The translations under genes were made by a program, and so were the position numbers. Shown one piece after another: positions 51,959 to 60,316 of a DNA stretch of 64,000 nt. The stretch covers positions 65,230-129,229 of the forward strand of contig CABIXF010000008.1 of the NCBI GenBank assembly GCA_902362595.1. The letters run 5' to 3'. The stretch's first letter is position 1. Each line of letters starts with the position of its first letter. Source of the stretch: Bacteroidaceae bacterium (lineage in GTDB: Bacteria; Bacteroidota; Bacteroidia; Bacteroidales; Bacteroidaceae). The notes below the pieces were generated by a model. That model searched no databases, was not told the origin of the DNA, and saw nothing but the letters and a program-made list of their open reading frames with translations.

Positions 51959-53158
51959 TTATTTGCTGTTCAGGATGTTCATGGTGTCGGTAGCAATCAT
52001 CAGCTCTTCGTCGGTCGGGATGACTACGACTTTTACTTTGGAATTGTCAGTAGAGATGATGGCTTCTTTTCCGCGAACTTTGTTTCTTTCCGGATCGATT
52101 TCTACGCCCAGGAAGCCCAAAGTCTTGCAGACACCGGCACGGGCAGTAGCCTGGTTTTCACCTACACCACCTGTGAACAGGATGACGTCGACGCCTCCCA
52201 TGGCAGCAGCGTATGCACCGATGTATTTGGTGATGCGGTAGAAGTACATGTTTTCAGTCAGGATGGCACGTTCTTCGCCTCTGGCTACGGCATCTTCCAG
52301 CTCACGCATGTCGCTTGATTTTTCGAACATACCCAGCACACCGCTCTTCTTGTTCAGCAGGGTAGACATTTCATCTGGAGTCAGGCCTTCTTTCTTCATG
52401 ATGTAAGTGATGGCACCTCCGTCGATGTCTCCACTACGAGTACCCATCATCAAGCCTTCCAGCGGAGTCAGTCCCATGCTGGTATCGATACATTTTCCGT
52501 CTTTTACAGCAGCGATGGAACCACCGTTACCGATGTGGCAGGTGATGATACGGCTGCCTTCCTGCGGGATACCCAGGAATTCACATACACGTTTTGAAAC
52601 ATAGCGGTGAGAAGTTCCGTGGAAACCGTAGCGGCGGATACCGTATTTTTCATAATAGCTGTAAGGAATGGCATACAGGTATGCATAGTCCGGCATAGTC
52701 TGGTGGAAAGCAGTATCGAATACGGCTACCTGCGGCACTTCCGGCAACAGTTTCTGAACGGCATAGATACCTTTCAGGTTAGCCGGGTTGTGAAGCGGGC
52801 CCAGGTCGCAGCACTCTTCTACGGCTGCAATCACGGCATCGTCAATCAGTACAGAACCACTGAACTTGGTACCTCCGTGCAGTACGCGGTGACCCACAGC
52901 TTTGATTTCATGCAGGTTTTTTACAGCACCGTATTCAGGATTGGTCAGTGTATCGAAGATGAATTGTACGCCGGTAGTGTGTTCCGGTACGTCTTTTTCG
53001 AGGATTTTCTTTTCACCGTTCGGCAGAGTAAGCTTCAGGAAAGAGCCCGGAAGGCCGATTTTTTCGATTCCTCCTTGCGCGAGGACTTCTTTTGTAGTCA
53101 TTTCAAACAGTTTGTACTTGATTGAAGAGCTACCACAGTTGAGTACTAATACTTTCAT
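51959..53158 (-). CDS. ackA: Acetate kinase
   Basis: A 399-residue enzyme making ATP and acetate from acetyl phosphate. Motifs: MKVLVLNCGSSSIKYKLFE, GHRVLHGGTKFS, VFDTAFHQTMP, RRYGFHGTSHRYVSKR, HIGNGGSIAAVKDGKCIDTSMG and FTGGVGENQATAR. I start at 53158; a longer in-frame start would only add 12 residues of leader. It follows pta by 93 bases and completes the acetate pathway. Confidence 0.97.
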   Translation of the reverse strand: MKVLVLNCGSSSIKYKLFEMTTKEVLAQGGIEKIGLPGSFLKLTLPNGEKKILEKDVPEHTTGVQFIFDTLTNPEYGAVKNLHEIKAVGHRVLHGGTKFSGSVLIDDAVIAAVEECCDLGPLHNPANLKGIYAVQKLLPEVPQVAVFDTAFHQTMPDYAYLYAIPYSYYEKYGIRRYGFHGTSHRYVSKRVCEFLGIPQEGSRIITCHIGNGGSIAAVKDGKCIDTSMGLTPLEGLMMGTRSGDIDGGAITYIMKKEGLTPDEMSTLLNKKSGVLGMFEKSSDMRELEDAVARGEERAILTENMYFYRITKYIGAYAAAMGGVDVILFTGGVGENQATARAGVCKTLGFLGVEIDPERNKVRGKEAIISTDNSKVKVVVIPTDEELMIATDTMNILNSK

Positions 53159-53191
53159 ATAATTGGAATATTTTTTTAGAATAGTGAAAAT

Positions 53192-53229
53192 CATAATGCC
53201 ACTCTGCGAGAAAGGGGAGTGGCATTATG
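53192..53229 (-). other. Hairpin between pta and ackA
   Basis: Perfect 13-bp inverted repeat, arms 53192-53204 and 53217-53229, without a clear T-run. Probably an intercistronic attenuator or RNA stability element. Confidence 0.6.
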
Positions 53230-53251
53230 GATATGGATAAGATTCGGATGA

Positions 53252-54262
53252 TTACTGAGCTTTGGCAGCGATGGCCTGGTTAGCTGTGATGGCAATCATC
53301 TTATATACGTCGTCTACACTGCATCCACGAGACAAGTCGTTGACCGGACGGGCGATACCCTGCAGGATCGGTCCTACGGCAGTTGCATGTCCCAGACGTT
53401 CTACCAGTTTGTAAGAGATGTTTCCGACTTCCAGACACGGAACCACCAGTACGTTGGCTTTTCCAGCGATTTCTGAACCCGGAGCTTTGCTGGCGCCTAC
53501 CTTCGGAACCAGTGCAGCATCGGCCTGCAGTTCACCGTCAATCTTCAGGGACGGATCCATTTCTTTGGCAATCTTCAGGGCTTCTACCACTTTGTCTACT
53601 ACTTCATGTTTAGCAGAACCTTTGGTTGAGAAACTCAACATGGCTACACGCGGGTCAAGACCTGCTACAGACTGAGCTGTACGAGCCGTACAGATGGCAA
53701 TCTGTGCCAGTTGGTTGGCATCCGGAACCGGAGTTACGGCTACGTCACCCATTACCAGGATACCGTTGTCACCGCATTCAGGAGCGTGTGTCAGCAACAG
53801 CATGGCACCTGAAACACAAGTGATACCCGGAGCAGTCTTGATAATCTGCAATGCCGGACGAAGTACGTCGCCAGTCGTGTTGCGGGCACCGGCCAGCTGT
53901 CCGTCTGCATCACCCGATTTGATAATCAGACAGCCCAAGTAAAGCGGATTCAAAACCAGTTTGCGGGCTTCTTCGATGGTCATGCCTTTTTTCTTACGAA
54001 GTTCGCAAAGCAGTTGTGCGTATTCTTCTTTCTTCGGATGGTTTTCCGGATCGATGATGGTAGCTTTGTGAATGTTACCTAATCCCCATTCTTTGGCCAG
54101 ACCCATGATTTCATCGGGATTACCCAACAGAATCAAGTCTGCTACACCGTCTGTCAATACCTGATTGGCAGCCTTCAAAGTACGTTCTTCTGTTCCTTCC
54201 GGAAGCACGATGCGCTGTTTGTTTGCTTTAGCGCGTTCAACGATTTCACTGATTAAATCCAT
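53252..54262 (-). CDS. pta: Phosphate acetyltransferase
   Basis: A 336-residue PTA_PTB-fold enzyme, the short form without an N-terminal DRTGG domain. It converts acetyl-CoA and phosphate to acetyl phosphate. Family segments: RIVLPEGTEERTLKAANQVL, GDADGQLAGARNTTGDVLRPALQIIKT, NILVVPCLEVGNISYKLVERLG and GPILQGIARPVNDLSRGCS. First gene of the pta-ackA operon; a -7 box (54324-54332, minus) lies upstream. Confidence 0.97.
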   Translation of the reverse strand: MDLISEIVERAKANKQRIVLPEGTEERTLKAANQVLTDGVADLILLGNPDEIMGLAKEWGLGNIHKATIIDPENHPKKEEYAQLLCELRKKKGMTIEEARKLVLNPLYLGCLIIKSGDADGQLAGARNTTGDVLRPALQIIKTAPGITCVSGAMLLLTHAPECGDNGILVMGDVAVTPVPDANQLAQIAICTARTAQSVAGLDPRVAMLSFSTKGSAKHEVVDKVVEALKIAKEMDPSLKIDGELQADAALVPKVGASKAPGSEIAGKANVLVVPCLEVGNISYKLVERLGHATAVGPILQGIARPVNDLSRGCSVDDVYKMIAITANQAIAAKAQ

Positions 54263-54323
54263 GATTTATATGTTAAATAATAAATGCTTGTTGTGTGCGA
54301 TAACATTGTTTCCCTTATCTGCT

Positions 54324-54332
54324 GCAAAAATA
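54324..54332 (-). promoter_or_regulatory. Probable -7 box of pta-ackA
   Basis: Minus strand reads TATTTTTGC, matching TAnnTTTG; a TTTG lies 24 bases upstream at 54357-54360. Confidence 0.5.
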
Positions 54333-54430
54333 GCTATTTTTGTAATATCTAGTTTGCAAAAGACGTTTTTTTTTACTTTAAAGTATGCAAAAACCCTCAC
54401 TTCTTTTATGAAGGGGAATAAAAACCGGTT

Positions 54431-54467
54431 TTTGGGTAGATTGGTTTTTCTGATTATGTAAATTTGC
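54431..54467 (+). promoter_or_regulatory. Probable promoter of lrgAB
   Basis: TTTG at 54431-54434 and TAAATTTGC at 54459-54467, spacer 24 bases, 31 bases before the ATG. Confidence 0.5.
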
Positions 54468-54497
54468 GCCGGTTTTCAATATTAAATTTAAGGTAAA

Positions 54498-54848
54498 ATG
54501 ATTCGACAGTGTTCTATTCTTTTCGGATGTCTGGCATTGGGCGAGCTGATTGTATATCTGACGGGCATAAAACTGCCTTCAAGTATCATCGGTATGCTGC
54601 TGCTGACTCTGTTTCTTCAGCTGGGTTGGATAAAGCTGGAGTGGGTGCAAGGCCTGACTAATTTCTTGGTAGCTAATCTCGGATTTTTCTTTGTGCCATC
54701 GGGGGTGGCTTTGATGCTTTATTTCGACATCATTACGGCCCAGTTCTGGCCGATTGTGATTGCTACGTTGGTTAGTACAGTATTAGTGTTGGTTGTTACA
54801 GGTTGGGTTCATCAATTGGTGCGTAAGTATGGATTTTTTCGAAAATAA
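54498..54848 (+). CDS. lrgA: CidA/LrgA family membrane protein
   Basis: A 116-residue protein of four membrane segments with the family pattern LPSSIIGMLLLTLFL and FFVPSGVALMLYFD. CidA/LrgA proteins are holin-like or small-metabolite transport partners of LrgB. It overlaps the next gene by 20 bases. Confidence 0.92.
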   Translation: MIRQCSILFGCLALGELIVYLTGIKLPSSIIGMLLLTLFLQLGWIKLEWVQGLTNFLVANLGFFFVPSGVALMLYFDIITAQFWPIVIATLVSTVLVLVVTGWVHQLVRKYGFFRK

Positions 54849-55524
54849 GTTCTTTTTATTGGCCATTACATTTGGCTTTTATTTCTTGTCAAAATTGTTG
54901 CAAAGAAAAACGGGTTGGGTCTTGTTGAACCCGATTTTGGTGGCGATTGCCTTACTGATTTGTTTCCTGGAATGTACAGGTGTCTCTTATAAAACATATT
55001 CAGAAGCAGGTTATCTTGTAGAATTCTGGTTGAAGCCGGCAGTAGTGGCATTGGGTGTTCCATTGTATCTGCAGTTGCGTATGATTAAGAAACAGCTGAT
55101 GCCGATTCTGGTTTCACAGCTGGCAGGCTGTGTAGTAGGGCTGGTTTCTGTCACCATTATAGCCAAGCTGTTGGATGCATCGCCTGAAGTGATTATGTCT
55201 TTGGCTCCGAAATCGGTTACCACTCCGATTGCCATGGAAGTATCGAATGCAGTAGGAGGTATTCCTTCTTTGACGGCAGCTGTGGTGATTGTGGTCGGAT
55301 TGTTTGGGGCTATTTGCGGTTTTAAACTTCTGCAGGTAGGACGTGTGGCCAGTCCGATTGCCCAGGGCTTGTCCATGGGTACGGCCAGTCATGCCGTGGG
55401 TACTTCACGTGCCATGGAAGTGAGTGGAAAGTATGGAGCGTATGCCAGCTTGGGACTGACATTGAACGGAATCCTTACAGCACTGCTTTCACCGACCATT
55501 CTGCATCTGCTGGGATTGTATTAA
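54829..55524 (+). CDS. lrgB: LrgB family membrane protein
   Basis: A 231-residue membrane protein (LrgB/CidB family) with about seven membrane segments and the motifs LKPAVVALGVPLYLQ, LAPKSVTTPIAMEVS and MGTASHAVGTSRAMEVS. With LrgA it affects murein turnover, or exports pyruvate-type metabolites in some bacteria; its role here is unknown. I start at ATG 54829, 20 bases inside lrgA. Confidence 0.93.
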   Translation: MDFFENKFFLLAITFGFYFLSKLLQRKTGWVLLNPILVAIALLICFLECTGVSYKTYSEAGYLVEFWLKPAVVALGVPLYLQLRMIKKQLMPILVSQLAGCVVGLVSVTIIAKLLDASPEVIMSLAPKSVTTPIAMEVSNAVGGIPSLTAAVVIVVGLFGAICGFKLLQVGRVASPIAQGLSMGTASHAVGTSRAMEVSGKYGAYASLGLTLNGILTALLSPTILHLLGLY

Positions 55525-55604
55525 AGGTTGTTACGGGATGTCATATTGTCCAAACAGGAGGTGAACTGTGAAAGGGATGAATTGGTCTTTTTCGCAAAAT
55601 GCAC

Positions 55605-55613
55605 TATATTTGT
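55605..55613 (+). promoter_or_regulatory. Probable -7 box of the DUF2156 gene
   Basis: TATATTTGT, matching TAnnTTTG, 28 bases before the ATG at 55642. Confidence 0.5.
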
Positions 55614-55641
55614 CCTTTAAACAGGGAACCAAATTTGTGTT

Positions 55642-56532
55642 ATGATTACATTTAAACCTATTGAACTAGACGACAAAGATAGGGTCCAGAAATATACGTT
55701 ACGCAGTTGGCGTCGTAATTGCGACCTGTCATTTTCTAATTTATACAGCTGGCGCTTCTTGTATCGTACGGAGATTGCGGAGAAGGACGGCTTCTTGTTG
55801 TTCCGTTTTTATGCCGACAATCAATTGGCTTACATGATGCCGGTGGGAGAGGGTAATCTCCATTCTATATTGGAGGAACTGATGGAGGATGCACGCAGCC
55901 TGGGGGCTCCTTTCCGTTTGCTGGGAGTCTGCGTCGGGATGCGTGCAGAACTGGAATCGGCTTTCCCGTTCCAGTTTGATTTCGTGGCCGACCGTGATTA
56001 TTTTGATTATGTGTATCTGCGGACAGATTTGGCTACTCTGCGTGGAAAGAAATATCAACCCAAGCGGAATCACATCAATAAGTTCAAGGCGGCTTATCCG
56101 GATTATGAATACAAACAGCTGACTCCCGAGCTGATTCCAGAATGCTTGCAACTGGAAACGGAGTGGTGTAAGGCAAATGATTGTGCGGAGAATCAGGCTC
56201 TGCAGGATGAACGTCGTTCCATGACAGCGGCGTTGCAACACATGGATCAGCTGGACATTCAGGGAGGTGTACTTTATGTAGGAGGCAAGATTGTGGCTTT
56301 CACGTTTGGTGCGCCCATCAACCAGGAAACCTTTGATACCTGTGTGGAAAAGGCTGATACGGATATTGAAGGAGCATACGCCATGATTAACTATGAGTTT
56401 GCCAACCATATTCCTGAACAGTATGTGTATATCAACCGGGAAGAAGATTTGGGATTGGAAGGGCTTCGCAGGGCGAAACTGTCTTATCATCCGGAGATTC
56501 TTCTTGAAAAGTACGTGGCAGAATTGAAATGA
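55642..56532 (+). CDS. DUF2156 protein (aminoacyl-phosphatidylglycerol synthase C-terminal-like, GNAT fold)
   Basis: A 296-residue soluble protein, wholly made of the LPG_synthase_C/DUF2156 domain (double GNAT fold): FKPIELDDKDRVQKYTLRSWRRNCDLSFSNLYSW, YQPKRNHINKFKAAYPDYEYKQL, VAFTFGAPINQETFDTCVEKAD and YVYINREEDLGLEGLRRAKLSYHP. It lacks the membrane part of MprF. It may use an aminoacyl-tRNA donor; acceptor unknown. It overlaps the next gene by 4 bases (ATGA), so the two are coupled. Confidence 0.9.
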   Translation: MITFKPIELDDKDRVQKYTLRSWRRNCDLSFSNLYSWRFLYRTEIAEKDGFLLFRFYADNQLAYMMPVGEGNLHSILEELMEDARSLGAPFRLLGVCVGMRAELESAFPFQFDFVADRDYFDYVYLRTDLATLRGKKYQPKRNHINKFKAAYPDYEYKQLTPELIPECLQLETEWCKANDCAENQALQDERRSMTAALQHMDQLDIQGGVLYVGGKIVAFTFGAPINQETFDTCVEKADTDIEGAYAMINYEFANHIPEQYVYINREEDLGLEGLRRAKLSYHPEILLEKYVAELK

Positions 56533-57554
56533 CAATAAAGGAACAAGTCAAAGTCCTCTGGAAACAGTGTTTCCATGATACGGACGAATTCATTGATTTT
56601 TATTTTCAAAAGCGGTATACCGATGAGCTGAACAGTTATGCGGAAGCAGACGGTCGGGTCATTGCCGCTTTGCAGCGTATTCCTTATGCTTTGACGTATG
56701 AGGGGATGGAAATGCCTGTCGCCTATATTTCCGGGGCCTGTACGGATCCGGCCTATCGGAACCAAGGGACGATGCGTCGGTTGCTGGCGGAAGCACATCG
56801 TCGGATGTACCGGGAAGGAGTGATGTTTTCTACTTTGATTCCGGCGGAAGAATGGTTGAAAGGATATTATGCCCGTTCCGGATATGCGAATTGTTTTTCA
56901 CAGACAAAAAAGTTATTAACAGCTTCTTCTTTACCTGTTGATAACTTTTCGGGGTCGTTGAAAATGGTTGAAATCCCTCCTGAGAGTACACTGTGTGGGG
57001 ATGCATTTCGTTTTTTTGATCATTTCCAATCTTCCCAGGAGGCTTACATACAGCATGATTGGGAGGATTTCCACATTATATTAACCGATTTGCAGTTGAG
57101 CGGCGGTTCGTTGTGGGGGGCTTTTCAGGAAGGAGTCTTGAGTGGGCTCTGTTTTTGCTTTCCGGAAGAAAAGACGTTGAAAGTAACGGAACAGGTTGCT
57201 GTGGGGAAAGAGGTGGAGCAGGCTATGTTGGAGTATCTATTGTCTCACTACCATGCGGTTCAGGCAGAATGTCTGGGGAGAGAAGGAGAAAACTCCTATG
57301 AGCTGGGAATGGCGAGAATCATTCATGTAGAAGCCATGCTGCGGTTGCTGGCAGGCAGGCATTCAAGTAATCTTTATATAAAGGTGGAAGGGGATGAGGC
57401 TATTCCTGAAAATAATGGCTGGCACAATGTAGAAAATGGACATTATTTTAGAGGACGACAAGAGGGAAAAACATATCGTATCCTTTCTATTGAAAGATTG
57501 ACTTGCTTGCTGTTTGAGGGAAAACACCCTTATATGAATCTGATGTTAAATTAA
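56529..57554 (+). CDS. GNAT-family N-acetyltransferase, Eis-like
   Basis: A 341-residue protein with an N-terminal GNAT domain (MPVAYISGACTDPAYRNQGTMRRLLAEAHRRM, the R/QxxGxG/A-type acetyl-CoA loop here RNQGTM; FSTLIPAEEWLKGYYARSGY) and a C-terminal part like the Eis/SCP2-type tail. Substrate unknown. Start codon overlaps the end of the DUF2156 gene, so they probably act together. Convergent with cdaA, 3 bases apart. Confidence 0.88.
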   Translation: MTIKEQVKVLWKQCFHDTDEFIDFYFQKRYTDELNSYAEADGRVIAALQRIPYALTYEGMEMPVAYISGACTDPAYRNQGTMRRLLAEAHRRMYREGVMFSTLIPAEEWLKGYYARSGYANCFSQTKKLLTASSLPVDNFSGSLKMVEIPPESTLCGDAFRFFDHFQSSQEAYIQHDWEDFHIILTDLQLSGGSLWGAFQEGVLSGLCFCFPEEKTLKVTEQVAVGKEVEQAMLEYLLSHYHAVQAECLGREGENSYELGMARIIHVEAMLRLLAGRHSSNLYIKVEGDEAIPENNGWHNVENGHYFRGRQEGKTYRILSIERLTCLLFEGKHPYMNLMLN

Positions 57555-57557
57555 GGA

Positions 57558-58337
57558 CTATTGTTCGCTTTCCGAGGTTAACATACGTTCCAGTTCTTCG
57601 GCGGTGAGTTTTAGGTGAAACTGTCCGCGGTAGGCGATGGAGATACCTCCGGTTTCTTCCGATACAATGATGGCCATGGCATCCGTTTCCTGTGAGACAC
57701 CTAATGCTGCGCGGTGGCGAAGTCCCAGTTCTTTGGGAATTTCCAGGTTGTGTGAGACCGGAAGAATGCATCCCGCAGCTTTTATCCGTTTGTGACTGAT
57801 AATCATGGCTCCATCGTGAAGCGGGCTGTTTTTAAAGAAAATGTTTTCAATCAGCCGTTGGTTGATGTTGGCATCAATCACATCTCCTGTGCGTACGATA
57901 TCATCTAGTGGAAAGTCTTTTTCGATGACAATCAAGGCGCCTACTTTTCCTTTGCTCATGTTCAGGCAAGCCATGACAATAGGCATGATGTCTTCTCGTT
58001 CTGTTTCATTCTTTTTGTTGCCTTTCAGGAAGCGGAACAGACTGTTGCTTCGGTGTCGGGAACCAAGGGAAAGTAGAAAATGGCGTATCTCATCCTGGAA
58101 CAAAACAATCAGGGCTATGACTCCCACGCTGACCAGCTTGTCGAAGATAGAGCCTAGCAGTCGCATCTGAAGTACTTGTGATACAATGACCCAGATGATA
58201 ATGAACACCAGAATTCCGATAAAAATATTGATGGAGCCCGACGATTTCATCAACTTGTAAGTCTTATACAGCAGAAAGGCTACCAGCAGGATGTCGAGTA
58301 TGTCTTTAAAGCTAAGTATGTATATATCGAAAGGCAT
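57558..58337 (-). CDS. cdaA: Diadenylate cyclase CdaA
   Basis: A 259-residue membrane enzyme that makes c-di-AMP from two ATP. Three N-terminal membrane segments (about 10-75) precede the DisA_N domain with the motifs LHDGAMIISHKRIKAAGCILP (DGA) and LGLRHRAALGVSQ (RHR). It follows folP by 33 bases on the same strand, a usual arrangement in Bacteroidales. Confidence 0.96.
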   Translation of the reverse strand: MPFDIYILSFKDILDILLVAFLLYKTYKLMKSSGSINIFIGILVFIIIWVIVSQVLQMRLLGSIFDKLVSVGVIALIVLFQDEIRHFLLSLGSRHRSNSLFRFLKGNKKNETEREDIMPIVMACLNMSKGKVGALIVIEKDFPLDDIVRTGDVIDANINQRLIENIFFKNSPLHDGAMIISHKRIKAAGCILPVSHNLEIPKELGLRHRAALGVSQETDAMAIIVSEETGGISIAYRGQFHLKLTAEELERMLTSESEQ

Positions 58338-58370
58338 AAATGAAGAAAATATGAAAGTTCGTGTTTGGAA

Positions 58371-59219
58371 TCATCGTTCTTTAAGTGCCTGAAAAATCCG
58401 TACGGTTTCAGTGGCGGCCTTGACATCGTGCACCCGGAGTATACGGGCTCCTTTCATCAGTGCAATGGCATGCAGGGCAGTAGTTCCATTTAATGCATCT
58501 TCTGGTCCTTCCCCAAGCAGCTTGTAGACCATAGACTTTCGGGAAACTCCTATCAGAATGGGTAGCTGGAACATTTGCAGTTCTTCCAGTTTATCCAATA
58601 TTTCATAGTTGTGTGCCAAGGTTTTTCCGAAACCAAATCCTGGGTCGATAATCAGGTCTTTTACACCAGAGGCTCGTAGTTTTTCGATTTTTTCGGCAAA
58701 GTAAAGAATAATTTCTTTTACCGGGTTGTCGTAGTGAGGATTTTTTTGCATGTTTTGTGGAGTTCCCTGCATGTGCATCATGATGTAGGGGACTTTGAGT
58801 TGGGCTATTGTGGAAAACATTTCTGGGTCCATCTGGCCTGCGGCAATGTCATTGATGAGAGCTATCCCATATTCTTCTACACACATTTTTGCCACATCGG
58901 CCCGAAAGGTATCGACCGAGACGACGGCTTCCGGACATTCGTTCCGAAGTATTTCCAACCCGTATTTGAGTCGTTCCATTTCTTCTTTAGGAGAAACATC
59001 CGACGCATCTGGTCGTGAGGAATAAGCTCCAATATCAATAAAGTCACCTCCTTCGTCCAAGATTTGGTGAATCCGGGCAATAATGTCTTTTTCGGTCTGT
59101 TTGCGGCTGTCCGCATAAAAAGAATCGGGAGTGATGTTGAGGATTCCCATAACCCGGGGTTGGGATAAATCCATCAACTGTCCGTTGACATTGATATATC
59201 TTGCGAATGTTTCTTCCAT
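58371..59219 (-). CDS. folP: Dihydropteroate synthase
   Basis: A 282-residue folate-pathway enzyme joining p-aminobenzoate to the pterin pyrophosphate. Motifs: RVMGILNITPDSFYADSR, IDIGAYSSRPDASDVSP, VSVDTFRADVA, INDIAAGQMD, IIDPGFGFGKTLAHNYEIL and GVSRKSMVYKLLG. I start at ATG 59219 (MEETFARYINVNGQ), preceded by GAGGTGG on the coding strand; a further upstream ATG is unlikely. A -7 box is present at 59243-59251. Confidence 0.96.
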   Translation of the reverse strand: MEETFARYINVNGQLMDLSQPRVMGILNITPDSFYADSRKQTEKDIIARIHQILDEGGDFIDIGAYSSRPDASDVSPKEEMERLKYGLEILRNECPEAVVSVDTFRADVAKMCVEEYGIALINDIAAGQMDPEMFSTIAQLKVPYIMMHMQGTPQNMQKNPHYDNPVKEIILYFAEKIEKLRASGVKDLIIDPGFGFGKTLAHNYEILDKLEELQMFQLPILIGVSRKSMVYKLLGEGPEDALNGTTALHAIALMKGARILRVHDVKAATETVRIFQALKER

Positions 59220-59242
59220 GTTTCCACCTCGTTTTTTGCTCT

Positions 59243-59251
59243 GCAAAGGTA
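59243..59251 (-). promoter_or_regulatory. Probable -7 box of folP-cdaA
   Basis: Minus strand reads TACCTTTGC, matching TAnnTTTG, 24 bases before the start at 59219. Confidence 0.55.
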
Positions 59252-59366
59252 CGTACAATAATTCAATTAGGGCACGTCATTGCATTCGAATTTTGTTTGG
59301 GAAAAGGATTTTTTATGGGGTTTCTTTCTCTCTTTTTACACTTTTGGGTAAAAAAAAGCTCAAAAG

Positions 59367-59398
59367 TTTGCAGGTTAAAAATTTAGTTGTACCTTTGC
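59367..59398 (+). promoter_or_regulatory. Promoter of the tRNA-Val pair
   Basis: TTTG at 59367-59370, 19-base spacer, TACCTTTGC at 59390-59398, 25 bases before the first tRNA. One of the best consensus matches in the window. Confidence 0.75.
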
Positions 59399-59423
59399 AA
59401 CCGCAATTGAGAACGAGACTATC

Positions 59424-59498
59424 GGGCGTTTAGCTCAGCTGGTTCAGAGCATCTGCCTTACAAGCAGAGGGTCGGCGGTTCGAATCCGTCAACGCCCA
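59424..59498 (+). tRNA. tRNA-Val (anticodon TAC), copy 1
   Basis: 75 bases. Acceptor stem GGGCGTT/AACGCCC with discriminator A, D-arm GCTC...GAGC, anticodon arm TCTGC-CTTACAA-GCAGA, T-arm with TTCGAAT. CCA is not encoded. Confidence 0.97.
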
Positions 59499-59537
59499 CT
59501 CAACGAATTTCTCGTAAATCATTGCTTTTTCTTTTTG

Positions 59538-59612
59538 GGGCGTTTAGCTCAGCTGGTTCAGAGCATCTGCCTTACAAGCAGAGGGTCGGCGGTTCGAATC
59601 CGTCAACGCCCA
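59538..59612 (+). tRNA. tRNA-Val (anticodon TAC), copy 2
   Basis: Identical to copy 1 over all 75 bases; 39-base spacer between them. Same promoter, with a terminator just downstream. Confidence 0.97.
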
Positions 59613-59616
59613 CGTC

Positions 59617-59653
59617 AAGCTTCGCGATTCTTTTGCGGAGCTTTCTTTTTTTA
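59617..59653 (+). terminator. Terminator after the tRNA-Val pair
   Basis: Arms 59617-59625 and 59635-59643 (9 bp, one G-T wobble), then a T-run to 59653. Only 11 bases remain before the next ATG. Confidence 0.75.
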
Positions 59654-59664
59654 ATTCCTTTAGT

Positions 59665-60309
59665 ATGCAAACATTGATTCTGGCGGATAATCAGGATGTG
59701 ACTCGTTGTGGAATGAAATCCATAGCGCTGGACTTTTTTCCTTTATGTAATTGTGTGGAAGTGACCGACTGGGGATGTTTGACAGAGTCTTTATTGACTT
59801 TTCCAGTAGCATGTGTCGTGTTGGATTATACCTTGTTTGATTGTACGCTTAATCAACTATTGGTGTTGCATGAACGTTTTCCTCAAGTTCATTTTGTGTT
59901 GTTCAGTGACCAATTGGAGAAAGATTTTATTTGGCGTGTATTGTTTGCTGGGCCGAGATTTCATGTGTTGATGAAAGATGCGTCGCTGACGGAAATCAGG
60001 CAATGTTTGGCAAGTGTTGAGGGTAATCAGCAGTTTATAAGCCGGAAAGTGCAGGCGCTTCTGGAGGAAGAAAGGAAGAAGGGGAGTGAGGAGGTATATC
60101 CTCTGACGCAGACTGAGAAAGAAATCTTACGTTCGATGGCACTTGGCCGAAGCACTAAAGAAATTGCAGCCGATCGTTTTCTTAGTGTGTATACGGTGGC
60201 CACTCATCGAAAGAATATATTCCGGAAACTGAAGGTGAATAATGCGCACGAAGCGATTCGTTATGCGCTTCGTGCGGGGATTGTGGATACAATGGAGTAT
60301 TGTATCTGA
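59665..60309 (+). CDS. NarL/LuxR-type response-regulator-like transcription factor
   Basis: A 214-residue protein. Residues about 1-125 have a receiver-like fold (LILADNQDVTRCGMKSIA; VACVVLDYTLFD with the Asp at the phosphorylation site; HFVLFSDQLEKDF), and about 148-210 a LuxR helix-turn-helix (LTQTEKEILRSMALGRSTKEIAADRFLSVYTVATHRKNIFRKLKV). No cognate kinase is adjacent. The usual Lys of receivers appears in VLMKDASLTEI. The gene starts right behind the tRNA terminator, with no separate promoter seen. Target unknown. Confidence 0.9.
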   Translation: MQTLILADNQDVTRCGMKSIALDFFPLCNCVEVTDWGCLTESLLTFPVACVVLDYTLFDCTLNQLLVLHERFPQVHFVLFSDQLEKDFIWRVLFAGPRFHVLMKDASLTEIRQCLASVEGNQQFISRKVQALLEEERKKGSEEVYPLTQTEKEILRSMALGRSTKEIAADRFLSVYTVATHRKNIFRKLKVNNAHEAIRYALRAGIVDTMEYCI

Positions 60310-60316
60310 TTTATCT

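Noticed and set aside
59424-59612. tRNA-Val genes as an integration (attachment) site
   Set aside because: No integrase gene nearby, and the repeated sequence is a complete second tRNA rather than a partial 3' copy.
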